The translations under genes were made by a program, and so were the position numbers. A stretch of DNA of 64,000 nt. It comes from Hymenobacter nitidus (GTDB lineage: Bacteria > Bacteroidota > Bacteroidia > Cytophagales > Hymenobacteraceae). Shown here one piece after another: positions 1-10,600 of the stretch (positions are counted from its first letter, which is position 1; each line of letters starts with the position of its first letter). Where the stretch lies: NCBI RefSeq assembly GCF_020447315.1, contig NZ_JAJADQ010000016.1, positions 22,573-86,572 on the forward strand. Direction: 5' to 3'. The notes under the pieces are model-generated. The model was not told where the DNA came from. It saw only the letters and a program-made list of their open reading frames with translations, and ran no database searches.

Positions 1-669
1 GGCAAAAAGGCTCACAGCTTCACCAGAACTGTTAAAATCGATACGGAACAGATAAGCTATCATCTTTCAGAACTGGGCGACATCGTTGTTGCCGGTTACA
101 AGGATTTCAAATATGTGTTTTTTAGTGAAAGCCCCCTAAGCTTTGAACAACTCAAAGAGTTGAACAAATTCCTGTACCCAGCATACGCAAAAACACAAAC
201 CATACTTGAAGCTTCAGTTACTGAAGAATGCAAATGGCCAGAATTGGATGACGAGAAGTTCGAGGAGCTTTGTTATGATATTCTGTATTGCGATCCAAGA
301 TTCGACTCGAATACTATTCAAAAAATGGGCAATTCCCGTTCGAGGGATGGTGGTAGGGATATAGTAATCAAAACCCGGACGGTGCCAGGCAGACCACCAG
401 AGTTATACGTGTTCCAGTGCAAATACTTGTCTACCCGCACGTCGCTGTCAGCGGCAAAATTGCCAAACGCGGCTAATGTCATTATGCAGTATGGCGCACA
501 AGGGTATGGGGTTTTCACGACAACTGTAATAGACGCCACCTTATATGATATGCTAGCCGGGTTTGTCAAGAACGGGCACCTGCACAATTATCACTGCTGG
601 TCCAGATATGAACTCGAGCGCTTCCTCAACAGGCATCAGATGATAAAGCGCAAATACTTCACCCCCTAA
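1..669 (+). CDS. Mrr-like restriction endonuclease, 5' end outside window
   Basis: The frame is open from the first base of the window, so the gene begins upstream; the GTG at 115 is an internal codon rather than a convincing start. About 222 codons are visible. The C-terminal half carries the hallmarks of an Mrr-type PD-(D/E)XK nuclease: a helix FEELCYDIL, then RDGGRDI (the catalytic Asp), then VFQCKY (the Q-x-K strand). Proteins of this family cut DNA, often modified DNA, and are common in restriction and defence islands. The next genes on the same strand are Vsr and a Druantia-like helicase cluster, but a 345-bp gap separates them, so this gene may be an independent defence gene or the end of a preceding operon. 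The N-terminal part cannot be judged from this window. Confidence 0.72.
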   Translation, partial: GKKAHSFTRTVKIDTEQISYHLSELGDIVVAGYKDFKYVFFSESPLSFEQLKELNKFLYPAYAKTQTILEASVTEECKWPELDDEKFEELCYDILYCDPRFDSNTIQKMGNSRSRDGGRDIVIKTRTVPGRPPELYVFQCKYLSTRTSLSAAKLPNAANVIMQYGAQGYGVFTTTVIDATLYDMLAGFVKNGHLHNYHCWSRYELERFLNRHQMIKRKYFTP

Positions 670-1014
670 TAACCGCTTCCGAGCCACCTGGCTCACCGGT
701 ACTGGAAGTGACTGGGAGAATGCGGGCACCCGATTCCCGCTGCGGCCACGGCATTCGCCAGTCGGTGATCGCTGCCAATCACCATACCGCTTACCAGCCA
801 CGGCGCTGAACGGGCAGCAAGCCCGCTGCAGACGGCTGCACCAAGCTGGTATGCCACACGGAACCCCACCCCCAGAGGAGCTTCCTGATGCTGCCAAGCG
901 ATTCCGAGCACCTGCTCCACCTGTCGGGGCCATCTGATTTATACCCGCTTGGGCTGCACCCCTGTTCAACCATAACCAGTGAACGGGGCGCGCCCAGCAG
1001 GAGTTGAATGAGCT
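670..1014. other. Intergenic, 345 bp
   Basis: GC-rich spacer between the Mrr-like gene and vsr. Both strands can be translated for some length because of base composition, but none of the products looks like a protein family member. No clear terminator hairpin or TAnnTTTG promoter element was found, although the vsr promoter must lie here or further upstream. Confidence 0.4.
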
Positions 1015-1485
1015 ATGGCTGATAAGATTTCTCCCCAACGGCGCAGCTTCAACATGTCCCGGATCCGCAGCAGGAACACCAGGCCTGAGGTTACGGTGCG
1101 GAAATGGCTCCACAGTCAAGGGCTGCGTTTCAGGGTTCACTGCCAGACCCTCCCGGCCAGACCTGACATTGTGCTGCCGCGCTTCCGGGCGGTGGTTCTG
1201 GTACACGGCTGCTTCTGGCATGCACACGAGGATTGCTGCTGCTTTAAAATCCCTGCCTCACGAACGGAGTGGTGGTTGCGCAAGTTGGGGCGCAACAAAG
1301 CCCGTGACTGGCAGCAGCAACGGGAGCTGGAATTAGCAGGATGGCGTGTATTTGTTGTGTGGGAATGCGAGCTGAAATCAGCGCGACGGGCAGAAACGCT
1401 TGAGAAACTGAGAGATGGTATTACACAGCCTGATAATGATGTTCCGCTATGTGATTTGCAAGCGGATTATTCTGGTTATAATTAG
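1015..1485 (+). CDS. vsr: Very short patch repair endonuclease (Vsr)
   Basis: A 156-residue protein of normal Vsr length. It shows the N-terminal signature SRIRSRNTRPE, the catalytic segment RPDIVLP with its Asp, and the FWHAH metal/zinc segment followed by a Cys cluster (CCC), then W-W-x-x-K and a C-terminal VWECEL. Vsr nicks DNA next to T:G mismatches that arise when 5-methylcytosine deaminates, so it normally travels with a C5-cytosine methyltransferase. That partner is present about 10.5 kb downstream (12029-13270) on the same strand, which supports the idea that the whole 1015-13270 stretch is one modification-dependent system. The 36-bp gap to the next gene suggests co-transcription. 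The ATG at 1015 was chosen because it gives the full conserved N-terminus. Confidence 0.9.
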   Translation: MADKISPQRRSFNMSRIRSRNTRPEVTVRKWLHSQGLRFRVHCQTLPARPDIVLPRFRAVVLVHGCFWHAHEDCCCFKIPASRTEWWLRKLGRNKARDWQQQRELELAGWRVFVVWECELKSARRAETLEKLRDGITQPDNDVPLCDLQADYSGYN

Positions 1486-1520
1486 CCTCGGAAATCACAA
1501 AATTCGTCCGCAAGGCCAGG

Positions 1521-4500
1521 ATGATGAATTATATTGAGTGGAATAATCTACTAGGTGACCAATTATTCAAACAGAAGCGCAAGGAACAGGAAGTCTTTTT
1601 GTTCCTGACCAAAGAACAGGTTATTGAAGCGGGCTGGCAGGCGGCCGAAGCTCCAGGAGCCTTCGATCCCGACGAGGAGGCTGGCGAATGCCTGGACGAT
1701 GCTTACATCTGGCGCAATTTCCTGGGCTGCGTCAAAGCAGGGCCCGCTGGTGCTGGCGGCAACAGTACGCCTTTGCTGGACAGGACTTACAAGTGCTTTA
1801 CCCGTTGGCTGGCACTGCGGCCAGCCGGCAAGTCACTGGGTGAACGGATACTCCGGCAAAATGGGGAGGAGATCCTGGTACGCCACCCCTTGCACCTAGC
1901 GTACCTGCTGTTGTTCACAATGCCATTCGGCTCGGGCGGGGCCGCGATGACCAGCCGGGGGTATTACGATTCCCTCAACAACTGGCTGCACGACAATAAT
2001 CTGCTTCCCTCTGGGGGGCGAGTGGACAAAATTGCCCTCAGGGAAATTGGCGGAGAAGGCGGTTGGCAGCGGATGTGGCAATCGGTCGGCGAATGGAGCA
2101 CGGTCACGTGCGGGGGCGCCCTGGGGGCAGTGCGGAATCGGGCCAACGCTTGGCCCGCGTGGCCTTACGTGGGTTGGCCCCTTGCCCAGTGCCTGCTTCC
2201 GCCGCGGGCGCTGCAGCAGCTCAAGCAATTCTTCGTCAAGAATAACCTGGTTCCGGGTATACCCTGCCCACCCGCCAGGATGCGTCAGTTGCTGCTGCAT
2301 ACCAGCGGTGAAGAGCTAAGCCTGCCCCAGCTCACCCGGACCAGCTTAGCCCATGCGGAAAGCGAGTTGGGTAACAGCATTGTGGAAATGGTACTGGGAA
2401 TGCTGCGCACCTGGAATGGCAGCACCAACTACTCGCGGCGCACCAGCTACCCGGGCGAAGACGGGCATCCGAGAAGCGGCAAGGAGCAGGAAATGGGTGA
2501 AACGATGGCCCGCCTGATGCCCTTTGTGCAACTGGACCCGGCCAACGAGCGGGTAATATGGTACCACCGGGTACGGATTCAGATCCCGCTGCCGGATGAT
2601 TTCACGCTGCATGGATCAGGATACGAACCCACCCCATGCCCCACTGCCACCCCGGAATGGTCGGCGCCAGTCCGCAACCTGGGAATCGGGTTCAGCCCCA
2701 AAGTGCTGTATGATCCGGTGAACAGGTGGCGGGCGGTGTACCGTCCAACCGACACGCAGCTTTTCGTTGCGGCCAGCCGCTATGGACTGCCCCACTGGGC
2801 CCCTGTGGAGGAATTGGAACAGGGCGTGGAAATGCTTTTACTGTGCCGCGAGGGTGAGATCGGGGGGCACGTCCGGGCCTGGGGCCAGGCATTTGGGGCC
2901 AGGGGCTCATTCCTGGAGCTGAAAGACTACGATGGAATTCCAGAAGGGCACTGCCTATTCCGCCTTAAGAACCCGGTCAACGCATGCCCAGGGGTTGGGG
3001 AACTGGTGCTGGCAACGGGAGCCCGGCTGGTGGCAGAGGGCGGCATGCGCTGGGCCGCCCGCACCTATTTACAGGCGTTGCCACCGGGTTTCCGGCTGAT
3101 CAACGCGGCAGGCGAGCATTCCGTGTGCATGCGGCTGGCAGAAGGACAGGTGCTGACCCTGGAGCGGGACTCCTCCGAGCCCAACAAGTGGTACTTGCCG
3201 CGCGAAGCGGCCGGTGCGGGAAGCTTCACTGTGTTCGTTGCCGGCCTGGAATTGGCAACTGACGGATACAGGTATGAGCTGGCTCAGCCCGTAACCTCCC
3301 CTGCCGTCAACGGCATAAAAAAGGGCCCCTACAACGACGATCTGACCGGGCAGGCGCCTGACATGGCCGGGACAGGAATGGTCGTTTTTTACAACGGCTA
3401 TCAATTAGAAGAGGCCTGCTTGCCCGTCAAAAACCCGGCAGCACTTTGGTCCCCACCCCACAACTGGCATAACTCCGCTGCCTCCTCCCCGCTCGAGAAG
3501 ATAAGAAATCACATGATGGTGTACAGCCCGATCTTCAACCCGGTGGTGGGCAACCACTGGCACGGGACCGGCGAATCTGGCAAAGGCCACGATGAACTGC
3601 TGCATCTGCTGACCACCAAGGGAAAGCTGACGCTGGCGGAGTTCTCGGCTGCCTATGACAGCCTGTGGTCAACCCGGCACCGGAGTGACCAGGACCACGG
3701 CTTGCCGACCACGGTACAGAAACGCGGTGTCATGCGGTTGTACTCCCACATGGGGTTTGGCGATTACGGCTACCGGAAGGACTCCGAGCAAATCACCGCG
3801 TTGGCACCTACCTTGCTGGCGTTACCCACCAGAACTGCGTCGGTAAGACGCATGCTGCTTACGGGGGGGCGTACCCCTGCCTTGCTGGGGCTGGTGAGGG
3901 AGTATATCCGGTGCTCTGCACCCGAGATAGAGCTGCTTATAACGGGGCCGGACGCAAGCAACCGCACACTTATTCTTCCTGACACCATTGTGCTGCAGAC
4001 CGCAGCGCACAATGAGGAAGCTGCAAAAAACAAGTTTGGCGCCCTGGCGCAGGCGTGTGGCATCCGCTACATCGGATACGAAGCCCACGTGCCGGTGGAG
4101 CTGGTCCTGTTTGCCGGGAGCCTGCGCCAGTACGCCGAAAAACTGTCACCCAATCCCCACGTTGCGCGGGATGGGTGGCGCAAAAAAGTATTTGTGCCCT
4201 CTGCTTTGAAATGGCAGGACGTTGCGGACGATGAATCCTTCAAGCAGGGTAAGCACCTGATGGAATACACGCTGAGTGACTTTGAGCGGCGTTATGTATG
4301 GTGGGACGATGGCTGCCCGCACCAGGTGGACAAGAACTGGGGGCGGTACCTGGCATTATACGAGGCGCAGGAACGGGTTATCATTCAGGACCACGAAATG
4401 ATAGCCGTGCCGGCAGCAGCCCCATTGCCAGAATTGCTGGCCCGGGCGCTGGTTCTGCTCAGCGGTCACGCGCCAACCACGGACCAGCTTCCTTGCAAGA

Positions 4501-4586
4501 ACGGTCTGCGGCGCTTCAACGTGTACCGCCAGCCCGGCGCAGGTCTGCTGATTCACTTACTAACCCAAAACCTGGGACAAGCTTAG
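1521..4586 (+). CDS. Large protein of unknown function in Druantia-like operon
   Basis: This 1021-residue protein has no motif I can assign. It contains no Walker A, no HExxH, no HNH and no obvious PD-(D/E)XK core, and no membrane segments or signal peptide are evident. It is rich in Trp and Gly, with segments such as WQRMWQSVGEW and WPAWPYVGWPLAQ in the first quarter and an aromatic-rich C-terminal part. It lies 35 bp after vsr and 25 bp before the giant helicase, so it is almost certainly part of that operon. In Druantia type II the helicase and methylase are accompanied by two further proteins (DruF and DruG), and this position and size would fit one of them; that is an inference from context only. 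The start is one of two adjacent ATG codons at 1521. Confidence 0.7.
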   Translation: MMNYIEWNNLLGDQLFKQKRKEQEVFLFLTKEQVIEAGWQAAEAPGAFDPDEEAGECLDDAYIWRNFLGCVKAGPAGAGGNSTPLLDRTYKCFTRWLALRPAGKSLGERILRQNGEEILVRHPLHLAYLLLFTMPFGSGGAAMTSRGYYDSLNNWLHDNNLLPSGGRVDKIALREIGGEGGWQRMWQSVGEWSTVTCGGALGAVRNRANAWPAWPYVGWPLAQCLLPPRALQQLKQFFVKNNLVPGIPCPPARMRQLLLHTSGEELSLPQLTRTSLAHAESELGNSIVEMVLGMLRTWNGSTNYSRRTSYPGEDGHPRSGKEQEMGETMARLMPFVQLDPANERVIWYHRVRIQIPLPDDFTLHGSGYEPTPCPTATPEWSAPVRNLGIGFSPKVLYDPVNRWRAVYRPTDTQLFVAASRYGLPHWAPVEELEQGVEMLLLCREGEIGGHVRAWGQAFGARGSFLELKDYDGIPEGHCLFRLKNPVNACPGVGELVLATGARLVAEGGMRWAARTYLQALPPGFRLINAAGEHSVCMRLAEGQVLTLERDSSEPNKWYLPREAAGAGSFTVFVAGLELATDGYRYELAQPVTSPAVNGIKKGPYNDDLTGQAPDMAGTGMVVFYNGYQLEEACLPVKNPAALWSPPHNWHNSAASSPLEKIRNHMMVYSPIFNPVVGNHWHGTGESGKGHDELLHLLTTKGKLTLAEFSAAYDSLWSTRHRSDQDHGLPTTVQKRGVMRLYSHMGFGDYGYRKDSEQITALAPTLLALPTRTASVRRMLLTGGRTPALLGLVREYIRCSAPEIELLITGPDASNRTLILPDTIVLQTAAHNEEAAKNKFGALAQACGIRYIGYEAHVPVELVLFAGSLRQYAEKLSPNPHVARDGWRKKVFVPSALKWQDVADDESFKQGKHLMEYTLSDFERRYVWWDDGCPHQVDKNWGRYLALYEAQERVIIQDHEMIAVPAAAPLPELLARALVLLSGHAPTTDQLPCKNGLRRFNVYRQPGAGLLIHLLTQNLGQA

Positions 4587-4611
4587 GCACTCCCTTATTT
4601 CACTCTCTCCC

Positions 4612-7600
4612 GTGCAAGATCCTATTGGTGCATTCGATACAATACGTGATAATTTTATCCGCTACGTGGAAACTGCCTTCCGCACGCGTTTTGATGATGT
4701 GGAAACGCGCCGGCACGCCCTGCTGCACCACGACCGGGTGCTGTACCGCCAGCCGTGGGTAGAACCACTGCCGGAATACCAGGGCAGTGGCCGGCAGGTG
4801 GAGCAGCAGGTGGGCGAAACCCTGCCTGGGCTGGAGGCGGCTGATTTGCCTGGCTTTGCCGGACGGGCGGCTGAGCTGAAGCTTTTCAAAGGCCTGGTGA
4901 GAGCCGGTCTGGTGGATGCCCCGGACCGGGAGCTCTACGTCCACCAGGTGGAGATGCTGAAAACCGCCTTGCAGCATAAGCACTGCGTGATCACGTCGGG
5001 CACGGGGTCCGGGAAAACTGAATCCTTCCTTCTGCCCCTCTTCGCCCAGTTGGCGAAGGAAGCCGGTCAATGGCCGGCGCCTGGTGCCATGCCGGATTCC
5101 GCCAAAGGATGGTGGCAACGGAAAGGGGCTCCCGGGCGGCTGACGGATGGCCAGACCGTCGACAAAGCTGCCGCGGCCGGCACGGGCTTGCGGCCGGGCG
5201 CGCAGCAAAGGGGGCACGAGACGCGGGTGGCCGCCGTCCGGGCACTCATTCTGTACCCGATGAATGCATTGGTTGAGGACCAGATGACCCGGCTGCGGCG
5301 GGCGTTGGATTCCGACGAAGTCCGGACATTCCTGGACAGGCACGCCAACGGGAACCGCATCCACTTCGGCCGTTATACCGGTGCCAGTCCGGTTGCGGGA
5401 GAACTGCTGCGCCAAGAGGATGGCCAGCAGGTGATCAACCAGTGGAAACTGGAAGAGTTGCGCAAGGAGTTGCGGGCAATCGGTGACAACGCCGCAAAAA
5501 TTCAGCAGTATATCACTGACAAGGGCCTCAACGATCCTAAGGATGCCAAAAAGCGCGCCAAGGCCAAAGAGCTGACCGCTTATTTTCCCCAGGCGGACGG
5601 CTCGGAGATGCGCTCGCGTTTCGACATGCAAGAGTCCCCGCCGGACATTCTGATCACCAACTACTCAATGCTCAGCATCATGCTGATGCGGGAACTGGAC
5701 TCTCCCGTGTTCGACAAGACCAAGGCATGGCTTCGTGGCGAGGATCTGGGTCAGCTGACGGAAACGGAACGCCTGGAGGCTCGGAAAGAGCGGATTTTTC
5801 ACCTCATTGTGGACGAGCTCCACCTCTACCGTGGCACTGCAGGCACGGAAGTGTCATACCTGTTACGGCTGGTTCTGGACCGTCTCGGACTGACGCCAAC
5901 GCACCCGCAGCTGCGGATTCTGGCCAGCAGCGCGTCGCTGGAAACCAGTGAAGAAGAAAAAGAAAAGGAAAGCCGCGGCTTCCTGCATGACTTTTTCGGA
6001 TTTGCGGATGATGCTCCTGCTGATACCTTCACAATAATAGAGGGTAAGGAAATCACCGTTACCTCCCCGCAAGCCGACGGTGGCTTGCTGCCAGCTTCAA
6101 CATTTGCCGACTTGTCAGCGGCGTTCGGAAGTGGTGAAAACGGGGGATTGAGCGAACCGGCACTGGCAGCGGCGGCTCACGGGCTGAACACGGGATGCGG
6201 GCGTTCCGGTGGTGGCCAAAGCGGACTGGCAGAACTGGCCAGTGTCCTTTTCAGCGAAGAGCTGCAGTTACGGGAGCGCTTATACGCAGCCTGCCACGTG
6301 CTTGAGCCTACGGGGAAAAAAGCAAAGCTGCGGGCGGTCCCGACCCTGCCCGCAGACACGGATGTCCTTCCAGCCGGGTTTGCCTATTTTGGCCACTCCC
6401 TGTTTGGCCCCTTGACCGACCCGGCGCGGCTCAGGCAGGCCGTCCGGGGACTTTTCATCGCGCGTGGCCTGCTTGACCTTCCAGCCTGTGCCGGACTGGA
6501 GAAAGCCGCTCGCGATAAGGGACGGGCTTTGCCCCGCTTCCGCTTTCACTTTTTCTTCCGGAATATAGAAGGGCTATGGGCGGCTTTGCCTGAGGCACCC
6601 CGGCCAGGTCAGCCGGCAAATGCAGCCGGCCTAGTGCGCCCGGTGCTGGGCAAGCTCCTCTCCCAATCCGACCTGAGGACCCCCGATGGGCAGCATATAG
6701 TTGAAGCACTGTATTGTGATAATTGCGGCACCGTGTTCTACGGCGGCAGCCGGTTGGACCTGCAAGGGATAAGCGATGAACTGAACTTCCAGATGCTCAC
6801 CGTGAGTCCGGAAATTGAGGGCATTCCGGAAAAAGTTGCCGAAACCCTCGTGGAGCGCCGCAACTACCGCGAGTACGCCGTGTTCTGGCCCGGGACCGGC
6901 CAGCAGTTCACTCCCCACGAACGGGCCAATGGCCAAGCGTGGGGGGCCACCGAGGCGCTGTACCGGTGGACCCAACCCGGGGTGGGGGAAAACCGGCCCA
7001 ACAACCAGGCACGTTGGGTGGAGGCAGCCATTGACAGCCGCTCGGGCAACGTGCGGCTTGGGCCAGCTGGGGAGATACCAGTGGATGCCGGCTCCGACTG
7101 GATCACCGGCCGGCTGTTCACCGTGGCCGCTGCCCAGGGAGAGGAGCTTGACGTCAGCCAAGTAAGGGCCATGCCCGCCGTATGCCCCGCCTGTGGGGTC
7201 TGTCACGAGATTACGGGGCCCGCCCACCAGCCGGTTGGCCGGCGCAAAACGAGTTCCGTGCGGGGGTTCCGGACGGGTTTTGCGCAAACCAGCCAGACCT
7301 TCGCAAAGGAACTGATGATGCAGCTTCCCGGTGACGTGGAGGGAGCCCGCAAGCTGGTGGTATTTTCCGATAGCCGGGAGGATGCTGCGCAGGTCGCCAA
7401 TGGCATTGAGCGCAACCATTACAGCGATTTGTTGCGGGAACTGCTGGCCGACCACTTGTTGCACCGGGTGGCTTCAAGCAAACGGGTGCTGTCAGTGCTT
7501 GAACGCCAGCCAGCGCCGGCCGCCTCAGAGCTCAAGAAGCTGGAAACCCTTGAACCGGATTTATATGCCAGCCTGACCTGGTGGCTGGAACAGGCCGCTT

Positions 7601-10600
7601 ACACGGGAAGCAATGCGCAGGGCAAGGCCCAGGCCGAGGAATTCCGCCGGAAACTGGCCAAAGTACGCAAGTCCCGTATTTCAATGCGGGACTTGACCGA
7701 CAATCTGAACGCCGGGGGAGGCGAACTGGTAAGAAGGCTTTTGTCTTTGGGCGTGAATCCCGGCGGAAACGACCGGCGCATGCAGGAATTGCCCCCGGAG
7801 GAAGGAGGCAAAGAATGGTTCAGGGCAGTGAATTTCGAGCACTCCCCGGAGTGGAAAGGCGACTATCCCTTGTTTCAGACCCTTATCCGCAACGAGCTGA
7901 CGGGCAATCTGGCCGGCTTGCTCTTCCGGCGGCTGTTCTACGCGCTTGAGGCCGCCGGCCTGGGCATCGTGCGGGTACTGGCGGGTGAAGGAGGAGCCAC
8001 CAGGCTCGTAGAGACTTTGCAAAATCAGCTACCCATCCCGTTAAGGCCTCACACCGACGACCTGCTGAGTGCAGTGGTACGCATTTTGGGCGACAAGTAC
8101 CGTTACGAACCGGGCGGCTTTCCCAAAGATCAGCCCTTGGCCTCAGGCAATGATTTCCCCCGGCCGGTGCGGGAGTATATCCACCGGGTAGTGGAACGGC
8201 TGGCGCCTGGGTCGGATGTTCCCCAGATACTGGAAAACATCCGCCAGTGCCTGCTGAGTACGGGAAATGAGGTACTGGATGATTCTGGCAACGTTCGGGT
8301 TGCCGAACTCTGGCTCGAGGCCGTTACGGAGGATAGCCCGGCCTGGGTATGCCGCAACTGCCAACGGCCGCACCTTCACCCTGCCGCCGGCACATGCACG
8401 GCCTGCCGCCAGCCCCTGCCTACCGGAACCACGGTGCGTTGCCATGATCTATGGGACCGGAATTACCTGGCTTATCATGCGGCTTTGCACCCGCGGCCTT
8501 CGATCCGGCTGCACTGCGAAGAGCTGACGGGGCAGACGGATGACCAGTTTGAGCGGCAGCGCCACTTCCGCGACGTTATCTTAAAAGACGAGGGCCCAGC
8601 GCATATCCGCACCATCGACCTGCTGAGCGTAACCACCACCCTGGAAGTGGGAGTGGACATCGGGGCTTTGCAAGCCGTAATGCTGGCCAACATGCCGCCG
8701 CAGCGCTTCAATTACCAGCAGCGCGTGGGCCGTGCGGGCCGGCGGGGGCAGGCCTACTCCGTGGCATTCACGTTTTGCCGGGGCCGCAGCCACGACGAAT
8801 TTTATTTCTCCAATCCCCACAAGATTACCGGCGATGATGCTCCCACTCCTTTCCTGGCCATGGACCAGCCCCGTATCCTGCGGCGCGTACTGGCAAAGGC
8901 CGTGCTGCGCGAAGCTTTCCGGGACAGTGGAGCGGAGCGGGGCGGGGTGCATGGCGAATTTGGCGGGTCAGATAACTGGCATGCCCTCCGGACTGGGGTA
9001 ACGGACTGGCTCACCACCAGCCACACCCGCGTCAACGAGCTGCTGGACCTGCTGATGGCTAATCCGGACCCGGTTTTGCGGGCCGGACTGCTGGCCTGGG
9101 TGACTGGCAACGGCCCGGGCAGCCTGGTGCAGCAGATGGACGTTGCGCTCGATGGAGACTCGCTGCTGGCGGATAACCTGTCCGAAACACTGGCTCAGAG
9201 CGGCATCCTTCCCATGTTCGGGATGCCTACCACCGTTCGCAACCTGTATCTGGGATTCAAGCAAGCCGGACACGGCCGCTGGGCATCGCCGCTCATCGAC
9301 CGGCCATTGGACTTGGCGATTTATGAATTTGCCCCCGGTGCGCAGAAAATGAAGGACAAAGTGGTGCACATGGCGGTAGGATTCACATCCGAGGTGGAGG
9401 AGACGCGGCAACCCAACGGGGGGCGCACCCTGTCCAACCGGGTAGGTCCCGGCGGTGGGGCGGTTGCCAACCGGAAGTGGATGCTGCACTGTCCGGAGTG
9501 CTTCTTCTGCAAAACATACCCGGCCACGGTTCCCCCGCCGGCCGAATGCCCGGAATGCCACACTGATCTGACTCCTGCAGACCCGGAAGCCGGACCCTTC
9601 CACGTATTTGCAATCGGTTCACCACGCGCTTTCCGCACAGCTTATACTGGTGGCAAGGATGACCGCGAGCCGATTGATTCATTTGCGCAGCGGCCTCCCT
9701 TACTAGCCGAACAAAGGGAACATAACAAACCAGAGCAGAAAGTGCGCAACAACGCCCTGTTGTCACTAGCCGACGCCGACACCGTCTGGCGCCTGAACAA
9801 GGGGCCACGGGATATGCTGTTCCGCGGCAGGGTTTACGCTGGCGGCATCAATGTAAGGCCCACCAATCAGGAACTGCGCTTCACGGAGCAGTGGCTGATG
9901 ACCCCGAACAACCTGTGGGCCCCAGCCACCAACGCCGGCTATAACATCAATTACTGGGCTCACGGTGCGGAAGAACGGCTGGCACTGGCAGCCAACAAAA
10001 AAACCGAGATTCTGCGCTTGCAGCCTTCCACAGTGCCACTGGTGCTCAACCTGGCCCTGGACCAGCGGCGCCGTGACTGGGCGTCGCAAGGGCAAGCCCA
10101 TGGCCTGAAAGCAGCTTACTACTCCGCCGCCTTCCTCTTGCAGAGGGTGATGGCTGACCGCCTTGATGTGGAACCGGCCGAAATTGAAATCGCTGGTATA
10201 TCCCAGATACCTGTTGAGGATGACCACTACGAGCGTTTTGCCGGGCAGATTGTGCTTTGCGATGCGCTGGCCAACGGCTCTGGCTTTGTGCGTCAACTGT
10301 ACCGGGAACTGGGCCCAACCGGGGGAGCAGGCTTACTGGATGACATCCTGGCTCCTGCTGATGCGGAAAGCTACATCGGCAACATTCACCTCGGGCTGGA
10401 CGGCAATGGGTCAACCCACCCGGACCGGTGCAAAAGCGCGTGCTACGATTGCCTGAAGGGGTACCGGAACATGAGCTACCACGCCTTGCTGGATTGGCGT
10501 CTGGGCATGGCCCTGCTTCGCGTGATGAACGATGCGGGCTATGTGGCGGGGGCAGACGGAAACTTTGGTTTTGTGGAACTCCGCGACTGGCCCGCCCTAG

